Counted from the first letter of the stretch, positions 48,922 through 61,375 are shown. The stretch: DNA of 64,000 bases from Combretum micranthum (GCA_024138025.1 JAMXBD010002841.1:1-64000); one strand, 5' to 3'. Notes: a model not told the origin generated them from the letters alone. Made by a program: numbers and translations.

Positions 48922-49678
48922 ATGGATGTAACCAGTAAGTCTTTTTAGGGTTTTTGACCCACCCGATCCGTTAAAAACCTATATTGAACCCTATAGAGTT
49001 TTAGGGTTAGGTTTGGACATATAGTAAAATCGTATAAGGTTATAAGGTTGAGTTTGGATCATATAGCAAGCTCAATGGATATCCGATAATCCAACATTAT
49101 AATTTAAAAAAATAAAAATAAAACATTACTAAAGGGTAAGGAGACGAAAAAAAGACATGAATGAGTTGCCATCTTTTTTACCTTCCAAGAATATTTTTCT
49201 TTTATATCTACAAGACTAGTTACAGATTTTATAAATTTTTTATTAAATTTTGTTCAAATTATATTTGTTGTGGAGATTAATATTATTTGTTGTCTATTAT
49301 ATTTTACTCTCAACAGGAGATTTAATTTAACAATATTTTAAAAATATTATATGTTGACAAAAGTAATATATTTATGTATTTCATTGTTGTATAATGAATA
49401 TGGACTACAACATTTTATATCAATTCCACATGTATCTTTTCATTTTTGAATGTATAAAACTTGTGTTAGAAGCACTGACTTTTCTTAAATTTATTATTAA
49501 ATTTAAAAATAGGTTATAAGGTTGTTTTTTGTTCTAAATCAAATCTTATAAGGCGGGTTTAGATATAACATAAAAATCTTACAGAGTTATATGATAGAGT
49601 TTGGTAAACTCTATAGGGTAGCAGGTTGGTTTTCGAATTCATATAATCCGTTTGAAATCCGATCTGGTTACATCGTCA
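48922..49678. mobile_element. hAT-like non-autonomous DNA transposon (copy 2)
   Basis: The left end ATGGATGTAACCAG and the right end read inward TGACGATGTAACCAG are flanked by perfect 8-bp duplications TCAATCCT (48914-48921 and 49679-49686). The subterminal CCCTATAGAG/TATAAGGTTATA words match the style of the element at 3532-4611. No transposase. Confidence 0.7.
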
Positions 49679-49865
49679 TCAATCCTTTGAAGTTGATTCA
49701 AGTGAATTGGAATATAAAATTCAAGATCCTTAAGGAATTGGTAAAAGCTTAGTTTAAGTTGGATTTATCTCTAATTGACGGAATAGCAACGGCCGGTTAT
49801 CTTAATCAAGGATTTGGAGCAAGATCAAGAAGTATAAGATTGAAATATCAGTGGACTTTCATGTT

Positions 49866-50330
49866 GGTGAAGCTGGCATTGGGTTTGGAGCTTCAGTGGC
49901 GTTTTCAATCCATGCTCTGACCGGAAAAGAACATCAGTGCGAAACCAATTTTTGCATTTTTGATACTTAACATCTTTCCAATAGCACTCATCATCCTGGT
50001 GGCCTAATTTGAAACAGCGAGAACAATATTTGGGAGGTTTTCGAAAACCACAGACTGAGAAAATCCATCCGTTTCATTTCCAATCCAAATGCTATCCTTA
50101 TGTTCCTTAGAAGCATCTAGCTCAACCAGAACTCTAGCAACAGAGGGACGAGATAAATTCAAACTCGGGCATCGATTTTAAGGGTGTACCATACACCGAT
50201 GCCGGAGCAAACAAAATAGATTTTTCAAATAAATGTTACTAGTCGAGAAGGGAAGCACAACCATACCGGTGAAATAGAAGATTCCCAAGCCCTTTGGAAG
50301 GAAGGACGGCTCCACTTCACTACTCGCATG
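49866..50330 (-). pseudogene. LINE ORF1-type fragment (DUF4283 / zinc knuckle)
   Basis: Minus strand, read from 50330: FAPASVYGTPLKS, then (frameshift) NLSRPSVARVLVELDA and SIWIGNETDGFSQS, then (frameshift) GFRKPPKYCSRCFKLGHQ, completing the CX2CX4HX4C knuckle with DDEC. This order is that of the nucleic-acid-binding ORF1 of plant L1 LINEs and related domesticated DUF4283 proteins. Short and broken, with no endonuclease or RT nearby. Confidence 0.8.
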
Positions 50331-51590
50331 ACGATGCAAGTTGATAATAATAATAACAAATTAGGTCTGCATATTGATATTTAATTAATAGGAAGCATGG
50401 TCAATAGCTTTATATTCTTGTAACATTTTTTTGAATCTGACACGTGAGAAATATCAAATTTGAAAAATTTTTTCCTTCATTATAATGCTTAAAAAAATAA
50501 TAAGATGCGTTGCCAATAATTCTATGTTCTAATCGCATCTCTTCTATTATCTTATATAAGGAATATCATATTTAATTTTTTTTTATTATAATGGTTAAAA
50601 AAATTAATGAGAAGCATGCAATGTGCGGGTGAAGGAAACTCCTAATGATACCCTGTATTTATAAAAAGTTTTCATTAATTCACGTAGAATCCCATCGTTT
50701 TCTTCTGTGCAACAAAAAATCCAACAATCCCTTAATTCATTTTTCTCGATCATACGGAAACTAATAAAATTATAAAAGAAAATACGTTGCTGCTGTTGGC
50801 CGCATGTGAGATGTGACAGACAATGCTATTCATGTGGGTCCCCCTCCCCCAACACCACACGTCCACCCGTTTTTCTACCAGGGAACTCGAATTACGACTA
50901 TACTATATGAACCCCACCACACCACTATAACTCGAATTACGACAATATGAACCATACCACACCACTACAAATACTTAAAAAAAGATTAAAATAGTAATTA
51001 TAGTTGCTTTCACAAAATATAAAACTAAATGGTTATTAATTTTAAACTAAAATAAGAAACAACTTTTATTTGATTTTATAAGGGCCTAATTTCAATTATG
51101 AAGAATTTTAAAAAATAGGTTCTTATTACAACAAATGGTGTCAAACACCTTCACTATACATATTTTAAACTAATAACATAACTGGGTATTATTAGTTATA
51201 TATATATAATATAAATATACTTATAAATATAAAGTATTTTGTAAAAATAGATACACTCTAGACTACCAATTTTTACAAAATGACAATCCCTTTTTTTCTA
51301 TATTTTCTAGAAGGGGAATTCAACAATTGTCTACTCTACCCCTACATCATCGGGCTCCATATGCAAGGTTTCTTAGGAATAAATATATGGTCAAATCATG
51401 GCCACGTGGTGTCATTTATAGGAGCTAATGGTCGATTCTAACGTTACCGTTTTTTCTTATTCCATTAGACCATGTTTAGTTTTATGTTATAGTTCTATCT
51501 TTATAATATAAATATATATTAATTTTTTTAAAAAAAATTAAAAATTAATATTTTCGAGCCCCTGTTGGCCCCCACAGATCTACACCTACA
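50331..51590. other. Intergenic, no gene
   Basis: AT-rich. The word ACTCGAATTACGAC with ATGAACC and CACACCACTA recurs at about 50885-50965. No coding region. Confidence 0.5.
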
Positions 51591-51593
51591 ATT

Positions 51594-52040
51594 AACAGCA
51601 TAAAATCATTAAGTCATATCTTAGAATCACCAACCATCAACCATTTATCACCATGGTTAATAATAAATCATAAGCCAAAAGCACCTACAATAAACTACAA
51701 ATATTTTGCACCAAACCATTTGGTCATACTTTACCATCAACCATATCACCATATCACCACTAGTAACACAAAACTATTAACTCATATGTTAAAATCATTA
51801 GTCATCAACCATGTATCACCACGGTTACCATTAAATCATAAATCATACATGATCATATCCATATAAACACCAAAGCTAAACAACAAATATTTTGCACAAA
51901 ATCATTTAGTCATACTTTACCATCAACCATATGATTATATCACCATCAACAGCATAAAACCATTTAGTCATAAGTTAGAATCATCAACCATAAATCATGT
52001 ATCACCATGATTACCAATAAGTCATAAATCATTTAGTTTT
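51594..52040. repeat. Tandem repeat, period about 171-183 bp, about 2.5 copies
   Basis: Units start near 51594, 51765 and 51948. Each has AACASCAWAA, TTAGTCAT, ATCAACCATNTATCACCA and AAATCATAA in the same order. Units 1 and 2 also share ACAAATATTTTGCAC and TTTACCATCAACCAT. Diverged by substitutions and small indels. Function unknown. Confidence 0.75.
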
Positions 52041-52209
52041 TTAAAATACAAGGATCCCCCACTTAGACATCTCACCAACTTGGTACAACTCGGACCATGA
52101 CACATGGCTCCTTTTGTATCTCCCCCAGACATATTTCACCACATAAAAATAGTTAAAAAGGGAACGTAATAATAGTAATTGTCCAAAAAATAATAATAAT
52201 GGATATATG

Positions 52210-52212
<3 letters not shown>

Positions 52213-52243
<31 letters not shown>
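52213..52243. repeat. (AAAT)n microsatellite
   Basis: About seven AAAT units in a row. Confidence 0.85.
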
Positions 52244-52244
<1 letters not shown>

Positions 52245-52548
52245 GTGGATTATTATTTTTTAATATGAATTATAATTAACAAAGGTGCTGAAAAAGTTAA
52301 ATAAGTTGAAATGTAAAATAATTTCTAAAATAAATGGAGTAATAATTATCATGTAACAAAAAAGAAATTAAAAAACAATAATTGTCACCAACAAAAATAA
52401 TAATACGTGGTGGATGCTGAGTGGTTGGGACAGTTCTGTCCTTCCACTCTCATTACGTTTTGGTCTCACCTAGTACCATACCAAGTGCGCAGCTTTTCGC
52501 CACGGCACAAGAGCTGTGCTGAAAATACTTTTGCAAGGAGAGGTAAGC

Positions 52549-52898
52549 GGATTAAGGAAAAAAATAACCATCTTTTCAAAAAAAATTACACAAATCCATG
52601 AGATGAAAATAATCCTAAAAATAGGCAAGTTGAACTCGTCTCTTGAAGAGACGAGGTTTGAAGAGACGAGATCATTAGTGGCCGACGTCGTCTCTTCAAA
52701 AGACGAGGTTGAAGATGACTTGTTTCAAGAGGTCAGTGCAAATATACTAACCTCGTCTCTTGAAGAGACGAGGTCGGCCACTAATGACCTCGTCTTTTTA
52801 AGAGACGAGTTCAACTTACCTATTCTTAGGATTATTTTTATCCTAGTGGCATTTTTATAATTTTTTAAAAAAAAAAGTAATATTAATTTCCTTTTCCC
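52549..52898. mobile_element. 350-bp non-autonomous relative of the MULE
   Basis: Ends GGATTAAGGAAAAAAATA and, read inward, GGGAAAAGGAAATTAATA. Perfect 9-bp target duplication GAGGTAAGC (52540-52548 and 52899-52907). Almost the whole element is inverted repeat, with the same ATGAAAATAATCC...ATAGGCAA block and the same CTCGTCTCTTGAAGAGACGAG palindromes as the 5.5-kb MULE. It carries no gene; the open frames across it arise from the palindromes. Confidence 0.9.
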
Positions 52899-52907
52899 GA
52901 GGTAAGC

Positions 52908-54043
52908 ACAGATCATTTTGGTTTAGGTTTTTTTAAAATTAAATCAATAATTTATGGTTTGATTTTTTTCATTCCAAATCAAATGTTTTAAGTAATGATT
53001 TGATTTGGATTAAAAATTTTTTAAACCATTAGATAACGGTTTGATTTAGTTTGGATTACAAATTAAACCAAAATTCTGACTAAAAATTTTTTTTGTTCTA
53101 GTTTTTTTTATATTTGTGTAGATACTTAAATATTTATATCACTTTATAAAGTTTATATTATAAATTATAACAAAATACTTTACAAATTCATCATACTTTA
53201 AATCTATAGTTATCTATAAAATCAGTTATTCACCAATAAAATACATTCACTAACTGATACATAACAAGTCATAATTTATAAATTTTAATAGAACCATTAA
53301 GTCAGTCATCTACCAAAAATTTAGCCAAAATAAAAAATCATCTATCAATAAAATTCATAAACGAATAAAATGATTCGCTAACAAAATACATTAAACAATT
53401 AATACATAATAAAATTTTATAACTAAATAAATGAATTTCATAATTTATAAAGTTAAAAACTTAAAAAAAAAAATAGTTCATCATCAACAAAAAATCTATA
53501 TATCATGAGCCTTAATAACAAATTTAAAAATAAACAAGTTGATTTTAATCAATATTCACCAAATAATAAATATCAAATATAATCATATGAACATATATGA
53601 CCTTTAATTAATCATTATAAAAAAATCTATAGTTATAACTTATATGTAAAATATTATTATATTTTTCTAAAATGGTTTAGTTTGATTTTACGGATTGATT
53701 TGGTTTATCTTTCGAACCAAACTATCAATTTACAGATTGATTCAAATTGAAAAATTCTTAAACCAAATTGTTAAAAAGGAATCACATTTTCGATTTTGTT
53801 TGGTTCTATTGCGGATTGGTTCGGTTCGATTAGTTTTTTTGCTTACCCTCATTTGCAAGGGTCGACTCCATTAAAAAAATTAATAAAAAAATTCAATTAA
53901 GTACCTATTAGTTTTAGGATACTAGATTGACACCAAATTAAAAGGGAAAAAATACTAAATCATAAAATTCGAATACCACAATATCACATGTTGAAAGTAC
54001 ACGCTTTATATTTTGAGGTTAGCTTCCTTAAACACGATTTATT
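52908..54043. other. AT-rich intergenic with dispersed inverted words
   Basis: Segments at about 52915-53100 and about 53650-53840 are rich in GGTTTGATTT/AAACCAAA words in both orientations and may be the two ends of one old palindromic element, with TGATTTGG-type ends. No coding region. Confidence 0.35.
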
Positions 54044-54258
54044 ATGATTTGTTTCACTTGTTTGATTTTCATATGTATCATATTTTTATCTGATCTGTAT
54101 CTGTATATGTATTTTATCTATATTCTATCTGTACCACATCAATATCTAACCTATTTTATTTATTAGTAAATTTTTTATCAATAAATATTAATTTAAAAAT
54201 GATAAAATATGATACCGAAACGGAATTAAAAAAAAAAAAAGAAACGAACAGATCCTAA
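54044..54258. mobile_element. MITE-like repeat of the GTTTGGATTG family (copy 3)
   Basis: Interior TATCTGATCTGTATCTGTAT words and right end CGAACAGATCCTAA match the style of 33568-33799. The left end is diverged. Confidence 0.45.
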
Positions 54259-54497
54259 TTTACTTTACTTGGTTTCCTGGACCATTTAATCTACCGTACT
54301 TGGATTGCTGTGTTGCTTAAAAAAAATTAAAAAAAAAAAAACAAAAGAGAAAGTAAAAACAAGAAAAGAAATGTACCACGTACTTCTGGATTTCAGAATA
54401 TTTATCTTAAACAACATGACTTCGTACTTATGAGCTTCATATATATTTTAAATTGTTAAAATTATGTGAGTCGAAATAATCAAGGGTGGAGTCAAAA

Positions 54498-54687
54498 GGC
54501 CTTTTTGGATTGTTTGTTTTTTATCTTTATTATATTAGTATCGGTTCAGTATCAATTCAGTATCGGATCGATTTAATCAGTTTATAAGTAAAACTATCGA
54601 TTTTCCATCGATATCATATCTGTATCAGTTCAATTTTAAAACAATGCCAAAATAAAACCAAAACGACAATCGGAAAAGGTCCTAAAT
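54498..54687. mobile_element. MITE-like repeat of the GTTTGGATTG family (copy 4)
   Basis: The left end GGCCTTTTTGGATTGTTTG and the right end read inward AGGACCTTTTCCGATTGTCG form an imperfect inverted repeat. TATCGGTTCAGTATC words fill the interior. Confidence 0.55.
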
Positions 54688-57600
54688 TAGATCGCGCATA
54701 AATATAATAGATAAATGGTGAGTTGCAGAAATCTTAATTGTGGTTTTATCTATTTATAAATACATGATTTGTTCTAATTTTTCTGAAAAATAGATGATCT
54801 AAGTTTGATTAAAAAGTGTTAATATTATTAAATAATATGTAAAAAAATATGTTAGTGTCTTATTAATCTAAAAAAAATTAATTTTAATAAAAAAATTCTT
54901 AAATATAATTAAATAAGTATAATATTAAATTTTATTTTAAAAAAATGTAAAGAAAATGTAAAATTGATTTTTTGACACCATTAAGATATTGATACATGTA
55001 CTTCTAAAATTATTAAGTAATACTGATACTTTTAAATTAGATTCAGATGACCTATTTATAAAAAAAGAAAAATTAACGAAAGTAATGTATTTGCAAATAA
55101 ATTAAAACATACATAGAGATTTTCAATTAATCGTAGAAAAAAACATAACTTTTGAGCAACAGGGGCCCATAGGGGTCTGGCCCCTCAACACTAAAAGGAA
55201 GGCCTAGTAGTTTAAAAGCACTATTCATTAATGGCCCCCCCTAACCAGCCCATTAATATGGCCTAAACTTTACATACCATTACACTGTGTGCAATAAATG
55301 TAGAGGCACGGTAACCTTCAACCGGAATATCCTTTGCCCTCTGCAATAAATGTGTCGCGCCCTAGAATCGAATGATGTCAATAGTTCACAGTATGCCATG
55401 GCTCATAGCAATTAAAATCCACATATATAAATTAATCAAAAAGAATTTGAAATATTATATGTCAATAGGAATATTAATATATTATGCTTTCATGTGATTC
55501 ATCACTAAACTAGAATAATAAAATTTAACTAAAACAACCTTTTTATTATGTCTTGAAACTCTAAAACAAGCGTTCGATCTCACAAGTTGAGCTCGTTATC
55601 ATAGCACACAACTTCTTATACATCTGGAAAAAAAAAATTCCTAGGGGTGAGTTGAAGCCTAGCACACAATAATGTAGACATACACGATATGTACATGCAT
55701 TCTATGCTAATACAACAAGCATGAATTTAAATATTTAATTTAAGTATACCAAGTAGCATAGGAGTACTCATGACTCCAAGCAACATGATGAGGGACCTAG
55801 GTTTCAATACCACTATAGTAGTATTGAGCGTCGATGAGAACAATTGGCCTCTTTCCCACAAAAAAATAAATAAATAAAAATAAAAAAAGTAGTCTCATCT
55901 AAGATTCACTACTGTTATTCAGACATCATCGTCACAGTTCATCTATATTGTATAGTCTGTCAAGACCCATAATCTCCAAACTATACTCGATATAACCTCT
56001 TTGTGTTGGGATGACCGTTATGCCTGATATTGTTCCCCTCATCGACTAACCACCAAGCTAAAACAAGATGGCCTAAACACCTAACTACGTATCAGGGTAT
56101 GAGACCTTAACAAGAGTGTTGCCTTCGACTTGAGACAACCAAACAACAAGCAAAACACTTTATCAACCGACTTTATGTATTAGTTGGATTATTAGCAATT
56201 TCTATCTTAGTAAGAAACAAACATATTACTGTGTACCTAGAATAGCAAATCACTCACGATGAAAGTCTTGAATATAATTGTAAGTGTTTCATATTAATGT
56301 TCTTGTCCAACACATTGTTGATTTTCCTACTCACAAATAAATTGATCTACCTTGTAGATATAGTCCTTCCCTCCACCAAAAGCTCTACGAGATACCAATC
56401 TTTCGATAAAGTTTGTCAATCCTTATCATAAGCTTCAAAAAGTGTTAAACCTAGTTCTAAAGGTTATAGGTTTCTAGGAATATAGAACAAAGAAGGTTTG
56501 GAGATGTAAAAGAAGATGAAGAGGTTATCATCTATGAATATGGAAAGATATGGATTAGATTAAAATATATATCTATAGGGATTTAACAGAGTTTCCTATA
56601 AAGTTGTTCATATTTATACATGTGCATTTGATTTTAAACATTTCATTTGGAGATATTTATAGCATTATTATTGTCATTTATTATAAATATTTTTTTTCAT
56701 ACAATAAAAAACTATGACAAAAATCGAAAGGTAGGCCATTTAGTAGTTTTGACAAGAATTGACAATTTTTTTAAAAAAAATCTTATTTTAATTATATTTG
56801 ACTTCTTATTATCTTGCTTAAAATAAAACAATTGAAATACCCCAAACTTACATCTAATTAAGTTAGAAATAGTTCAATTGAATAATATAATAGGTAGTTA
56901 ATTTTAAATGTAGTTTGGATGGTTCGAATAAATAAAATAAGTAAATAATATAATATGACCAGATAATTTGATATAATTAAATTAGTAAATATGTTGAATT
57001 AAAATTTGAGATTTTAAATATTGCTTTTAAAAATTGTTTAATTGTTTCATATGTCTATCTTGACAAAATAAATTTCATAATCTTTTATAAATTTTCAATT
57101 ATATCCCCTTTTTCTTCTATTTCAATCCCCTAAACCCTTAGATACATAATTTAAATGTTTATTAAATTCCTAAACCTTTGAACTTTGATTAAACTTTCAT
57201 TTCCTAAAATTCCTATAATTTTTTAAATCAATTACTTGTTTAAAAATATTAATATTAAGCCCGAACCCAAATTAAATGTCAAATTTTCATAAATTAAACT
57301 CCAAAGTAGGAGATTCAGACTATTAATTTATAATGTATGTACTCTCAAATTATTTTCTAATATTTTCGATACTTACAATATTTATCATAAAGTTTTAAAC
57401 CTAAGATCTTATCCTAAAAATATCTCTAAACCTTTATCTTTTTCTTTTCTTTTTCCTTTACCTTACCTACCTCTTTTCCTTTCCTTTTCTTTCTCTTTCG
57501 TTTCCCTTTCTTCTTCTTTTCTTTTTCCTTAAATCAACTCTAAATCTCAAATTCAATGAGATCATAGGAGAAATTGATGATAGAAAACAAGACAGAAGTC

Positions 57601-57960
57601 GGGAATCAAGTTAGAAGAAGAGTCATCATCTGAAAAGAAGAGTATTAGTAGAGAAGATCAAGTCATATGAGTTTTGTTGTTTTCTTTATTTTGATGGTTG
57701 TATATGCTTGTATATGATGATTAGATGCTAGAGTTATGTCAAGTTTGTGATAAAATTGGAAACACAAGAGATATATGAACATGTATGTTAAAACTTAAGT
57801 TAGTATATACATGAGTAGGTTAGATAATTGCCGGCATGATTTGATGAAATATGAAGTAAAAATATGTATATAGATGTTGTAAAACATGTTTATAACTTTT
57901 ATATTGATTACAAGATGATGTATGTTGAAATAAGATGTAAAACAAGTAGTAAAATATGTT
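54688..57960. other. Intergenic; possible LTR edge near 55353, otherwise nothing
   Basis: TGTCGCGCCCTAGAATC at 55353 looks like the end of a minus-strand gypsy LTR (..GGGCGCGACA), but I could not find its other boundary. No protein motif seen. A C/T-rich tract lies at about 57435-57530. Confidence 0.35.
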
Positions 57961-57979
57961 AAGTTTTGAAGTAAACGAA

Positions 57980-58405
57980 ACATAGCAAAGAGCACAAGAA
58001 GAACACAGAAGCTTTATTAAGTCATGCTCTTTATTTTAACTCGTTAAAGAAGAAACACAGCTAAAACATGGCTCAACCTATCCAACCATGCTTCTTTCTT
58101 ATTCATTTTACATGAACATTTCCAAAATAGTACGGCTAAAGCACGACCTCCCTATCTCCCAAAATTTCAATCTGACTCTCATGTATATAACATGTTATGT
58201 AGAACACGCCTAAAACACGACTCAGCCCTATTCCACCATGTTTCTCTTTGACCTTAGCGTGTTTAAAATGTCAAGTGAAACATGGTAAGAACACAACTTA
58301 TTATATCTCACTGTGTCTCTCTCTGACCTTTGACTGCTTGGCTTTTGATGAAACATGGGAGAAGCATGTCTTGTTTTATTACGTCTTGTTTCTCATTTGT
58401 TGTGA
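57980..58405. repeat. Degenerate repeats 'AAACACGGCT..CCATGCTTCTCT'
   Basis: Units containing AAAACATGGCTCA/AAACACGACTCA, CCTAT, CCACCATG and TTCTCT recur about every 80-120 bases (near 58060, 58140, 58205, 58275, 58345). Similar units occur at 61205-61375. These may be subterminal or LTR-internal repeats of one element spanning 58-61.4 kb. Confidence 0.45.
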
Positions 58406-61200
58406 AATAGCCATGAATTTAATAATTTATATTATATAAATGTGTTATTGAAATTATATATGATTTTGAAATGAGATATATGTGTATGAACAATATAATT
58501 AGTGCATATGTTGAATATGTGTCATTTTGTATGTGTTTATGTGCAGTGAAATTAATATTATTGTTTTATGTATATTAAAGTGTGTATAGTCTAATAAATG
58601 TTTGTATCTTTTATGAATTAATATGTGTGTGTTATGTTTAAATTTATCAAAACAACTTTTGAATTGCTTAAGATATTGTTGGCAGAATTTTTCTTAAGTT
58701 AAACTTATTTTTCAATCCCAGATTAAACTCAAATGCACTCCAAATTAAGCCAAATTAAGCCAAAGTCAAATACACCCCTAAAGTCAAACTTTAGATAATT
58801 ATAAACTTCAAATATGATTAATTAGAGTCTCTTTTTGGCAACTCATATTTTCATACGAATTTCCTTCTTTTCTTTTCTTTCTCTTTTCCTCTTTTTTCAA
58901 ACCTTAAGCTCTAAACCAAAAACCAATATCAAGCTTTTGGAATCAACCATCTCACTAAGCCAAAGCCTATTCATGTAAGTTAATACAAGTATAATCTCTT
59001 TGTTTTATTTCCTTTCTTGTCTTTTAGATGTAAAACCTATGGTAGGATGAGTTAATGTCATTTGAGTTGATTGATTTTATGCATTGATATATGTTGGGTT
59101 GAGTTTTGTTATTGTGTGAACTTGGTTAAGTGTTAGGAAAGTTGTAAGAAGTGTTGGTGAGCAGTGAAGTTAAGTTGAGTAGTTGAAGTGTAAATTTGCG
59201 TAATATTATAGTTGAATAATTGATGAATTTAAGAGGGGTTAATATTTGAATGATGTTAAGAACATATAACAAGTTTTGGGAAACTTAGGATGAGTTTAAA
59301 GAAGGTTTGGAAGTGTTAAAATTGTAAAAATTTGTGTTCAAAATAGGAGTGTATAAAAACTGTCAAACACCTATCACAACGGCCCCATTTGGAGGGGTGT
59401 TTGGAGAAAACGGCCCCATTAGGAGGGGTGTTGCACTCTCGGATCAAAAATCTCATTTTCCCTAAGTTGAAACGGCCCCGTTGCCAGGGGTGTTGCGGTC
59501 TCGGATTTCTTCCCTGTTGCGATACTATTTTATAAATTAGCATAACTTTTTCATCCGACCTTCGATTGAGGTGATTTAAGTTGCATTGGAAAGCTTAAAA
59601 AGAGATATACAACTTTTATGTTTTTAGTTTTTACAAATTTTAGAAATATCAATGCTAAATTTTGATTCTTTCCAGCTGCTACACTTTCCAAAACAAAGTT
59701 AAAAATTTGTATTAGTTTGTTAAATGTGTTTTAACTTATGAAATGAATCTTTTAAGCTAAAATGAGGTAGATTAATGATACTTGATATGTAATGATGATT
59801 GAGTGATATAATTAAGCATGATTTAAATATATTTGTAGATTTAACAAATTATTGATTTTCTATGAGTGTTAAGCTAAAACTAGTTATACTATATGTATGA
59901 TTTCCTTTGCTTGTTTTAAGATCTTGTGATAACTTATTTGAATTTCTTTGAATGGTTATATATGAGATTAGTTGATATTGAGCTTGAACTAAGTGTGAAA
60001 TTGTGATAATTTGATTAAAAAGTTATTGATCCTCGCTCGGTTACCCCCATTAGTTCCCGAGCTATTTCAGGTACGTGGTAACTTGCTTGTTTCGTTGCTA
60101 AGATAAACATTATTTAAAATTACTCTAAATTAAGAAATTTAATTATTGTTTGTTGAGTGTCTTTTATATCGTTGAATTTGGTTCAGAGAGCGATAACCCT
60201 GCTTAGATTAGGGGCATGGCAGTTTTAAGCACTTAGACCACCTTTGTCATTTTGATATGACTTTCATAAGTAGTTCAGCAGGTAATCGATGGAGATTTTG
60301 GTATCACTATAACATTTTCTTATTCTTAAAAGGATGTAATATAATTTAATTCAATGTTTATGGGAATACTTGAATTAAGTGATACTATGGATTGAGTTAA
60401 GTAAAATCGAGAAACGACTAGAAACCCTATATGAGATTACTTAATCGTTATGGATAAATTTATCTAGGATGGTATGAGTATCAAAGCTACTTATATCAAC
60501 TCCTTGAGCGTCATGATCGCTACTAAGGTTCCCCTAAAAATCCCTGTTGCCCAGAGTTTGAATACTCCCATGATGTATGACTAACTAAAGATTGAATAAT
60601 AAATAATTGATTGTTGCATTTTGCATTTAGCTTAAGCATGTGTGAATCACTTTGCATTTGTATTTGTTACTTGCGTACTGGGCCTTTGGCTTATATTTTA
60701 ACCATTTCAGGTGATGAATCTGACGAGTTTTATACGAATATGGGATATGGAACGGATTTCGAGGATTTTCTTGATGGTTTGGAGGACTAAAGATGACTTT
60801 AGACTTGATGGAATCCATATTTTGTAATACACTAGTTATGATAGCTTTTGTGGTTGTATTTAAAGTTCCAGTTAGATTATATTTGTAATTTTGTTAAGGC
60901 TTGTAAGAAGCCTTTGGTTGTAATATACATATATACGTACTTAGCTATGTATGACTTGGGTTTATTCTCTTGTGAAATATGTTAATGGTATTAGTTATGT
61001 TTTGCTAAAAGTTTTGAAAAACTATGGTTTCAATTATTTAATTATGTGGAATTAGATAAACAATTCCTCAAACACTTCTTTTTGGACAACTTTACATATA
61101 ATCCTACAAGTTATATGTGGTTGGGGAACTGTTATCACCTATTTTAATTATAGGGGTGATAGCAGGTTCTTACATGTTGCATCATATTACTCAATTGTTT
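58406..61200 (+). other. Probable LTR-derived sequence
   Basis: A run of non-coding sequence with features common in plant gypsy LTRs: the CGGCCCC motif triplet at 59379-59497, CATAACTTTTTCATCCGACC (59541-59560), CCCGAGCTATTTCAGGTACGTGG (60056-60078) and a terminal-looking GGGGTGATAGCAGGTTCTTACA (61153-61174). No pol or gag genes seen, and I cannot pair it with a second LTR. Confidence 0.35.
59379..59497. repeat. Three copies of an ACGGCCCC..AGGGGTGTT motif
   Basis: GC-rich words in AT-rich DNA: ACGGCCCCATTTGGAGGGG at 59379, ACGGCCCCATTAGGAGGGG at 59410 and ACGGCCCCGTTGCCAGGGG at 59472, each followed by TGTT. The second and third are also followed by CTCGGAT. Confidence 0.8.
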
Positions 61201-61204
61201 CCAC

Positions 61205-61375
61205 TCAAAGAGAAGCACGATTGAAACACGGCTTGTCCTATCACGTTGTGCTTCTCTCTAAGCTCCATAGTATGAAAAAGTATGATGGAAACATGATTGG
61301 ATGTATTTGATCGTTTTCTCATATGCATGAACATGGGGTGCAACACAATCACCCTATTTGACCATGTTCTTCATA
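61205..61375. repeat. Second cluster of the 'AAACACGGCT' repeat
   Basis: GAGAAGCACGATTGAAACACGGCTTG and CACGTTGTGCTTCTCTC-like words match the 57980-58405 cluster. Because GAGAAGCAC and GTGCTTCTC are complementary, the unit could fold into a hairpin. Confidence 0.4.

Noticed and set aside
52516..52860. Open frames across the 350-bp MULE relative on both strands
   Set aside because: They arise from the palindromes, which read similarly in both directions (SLEETR-like repeats).
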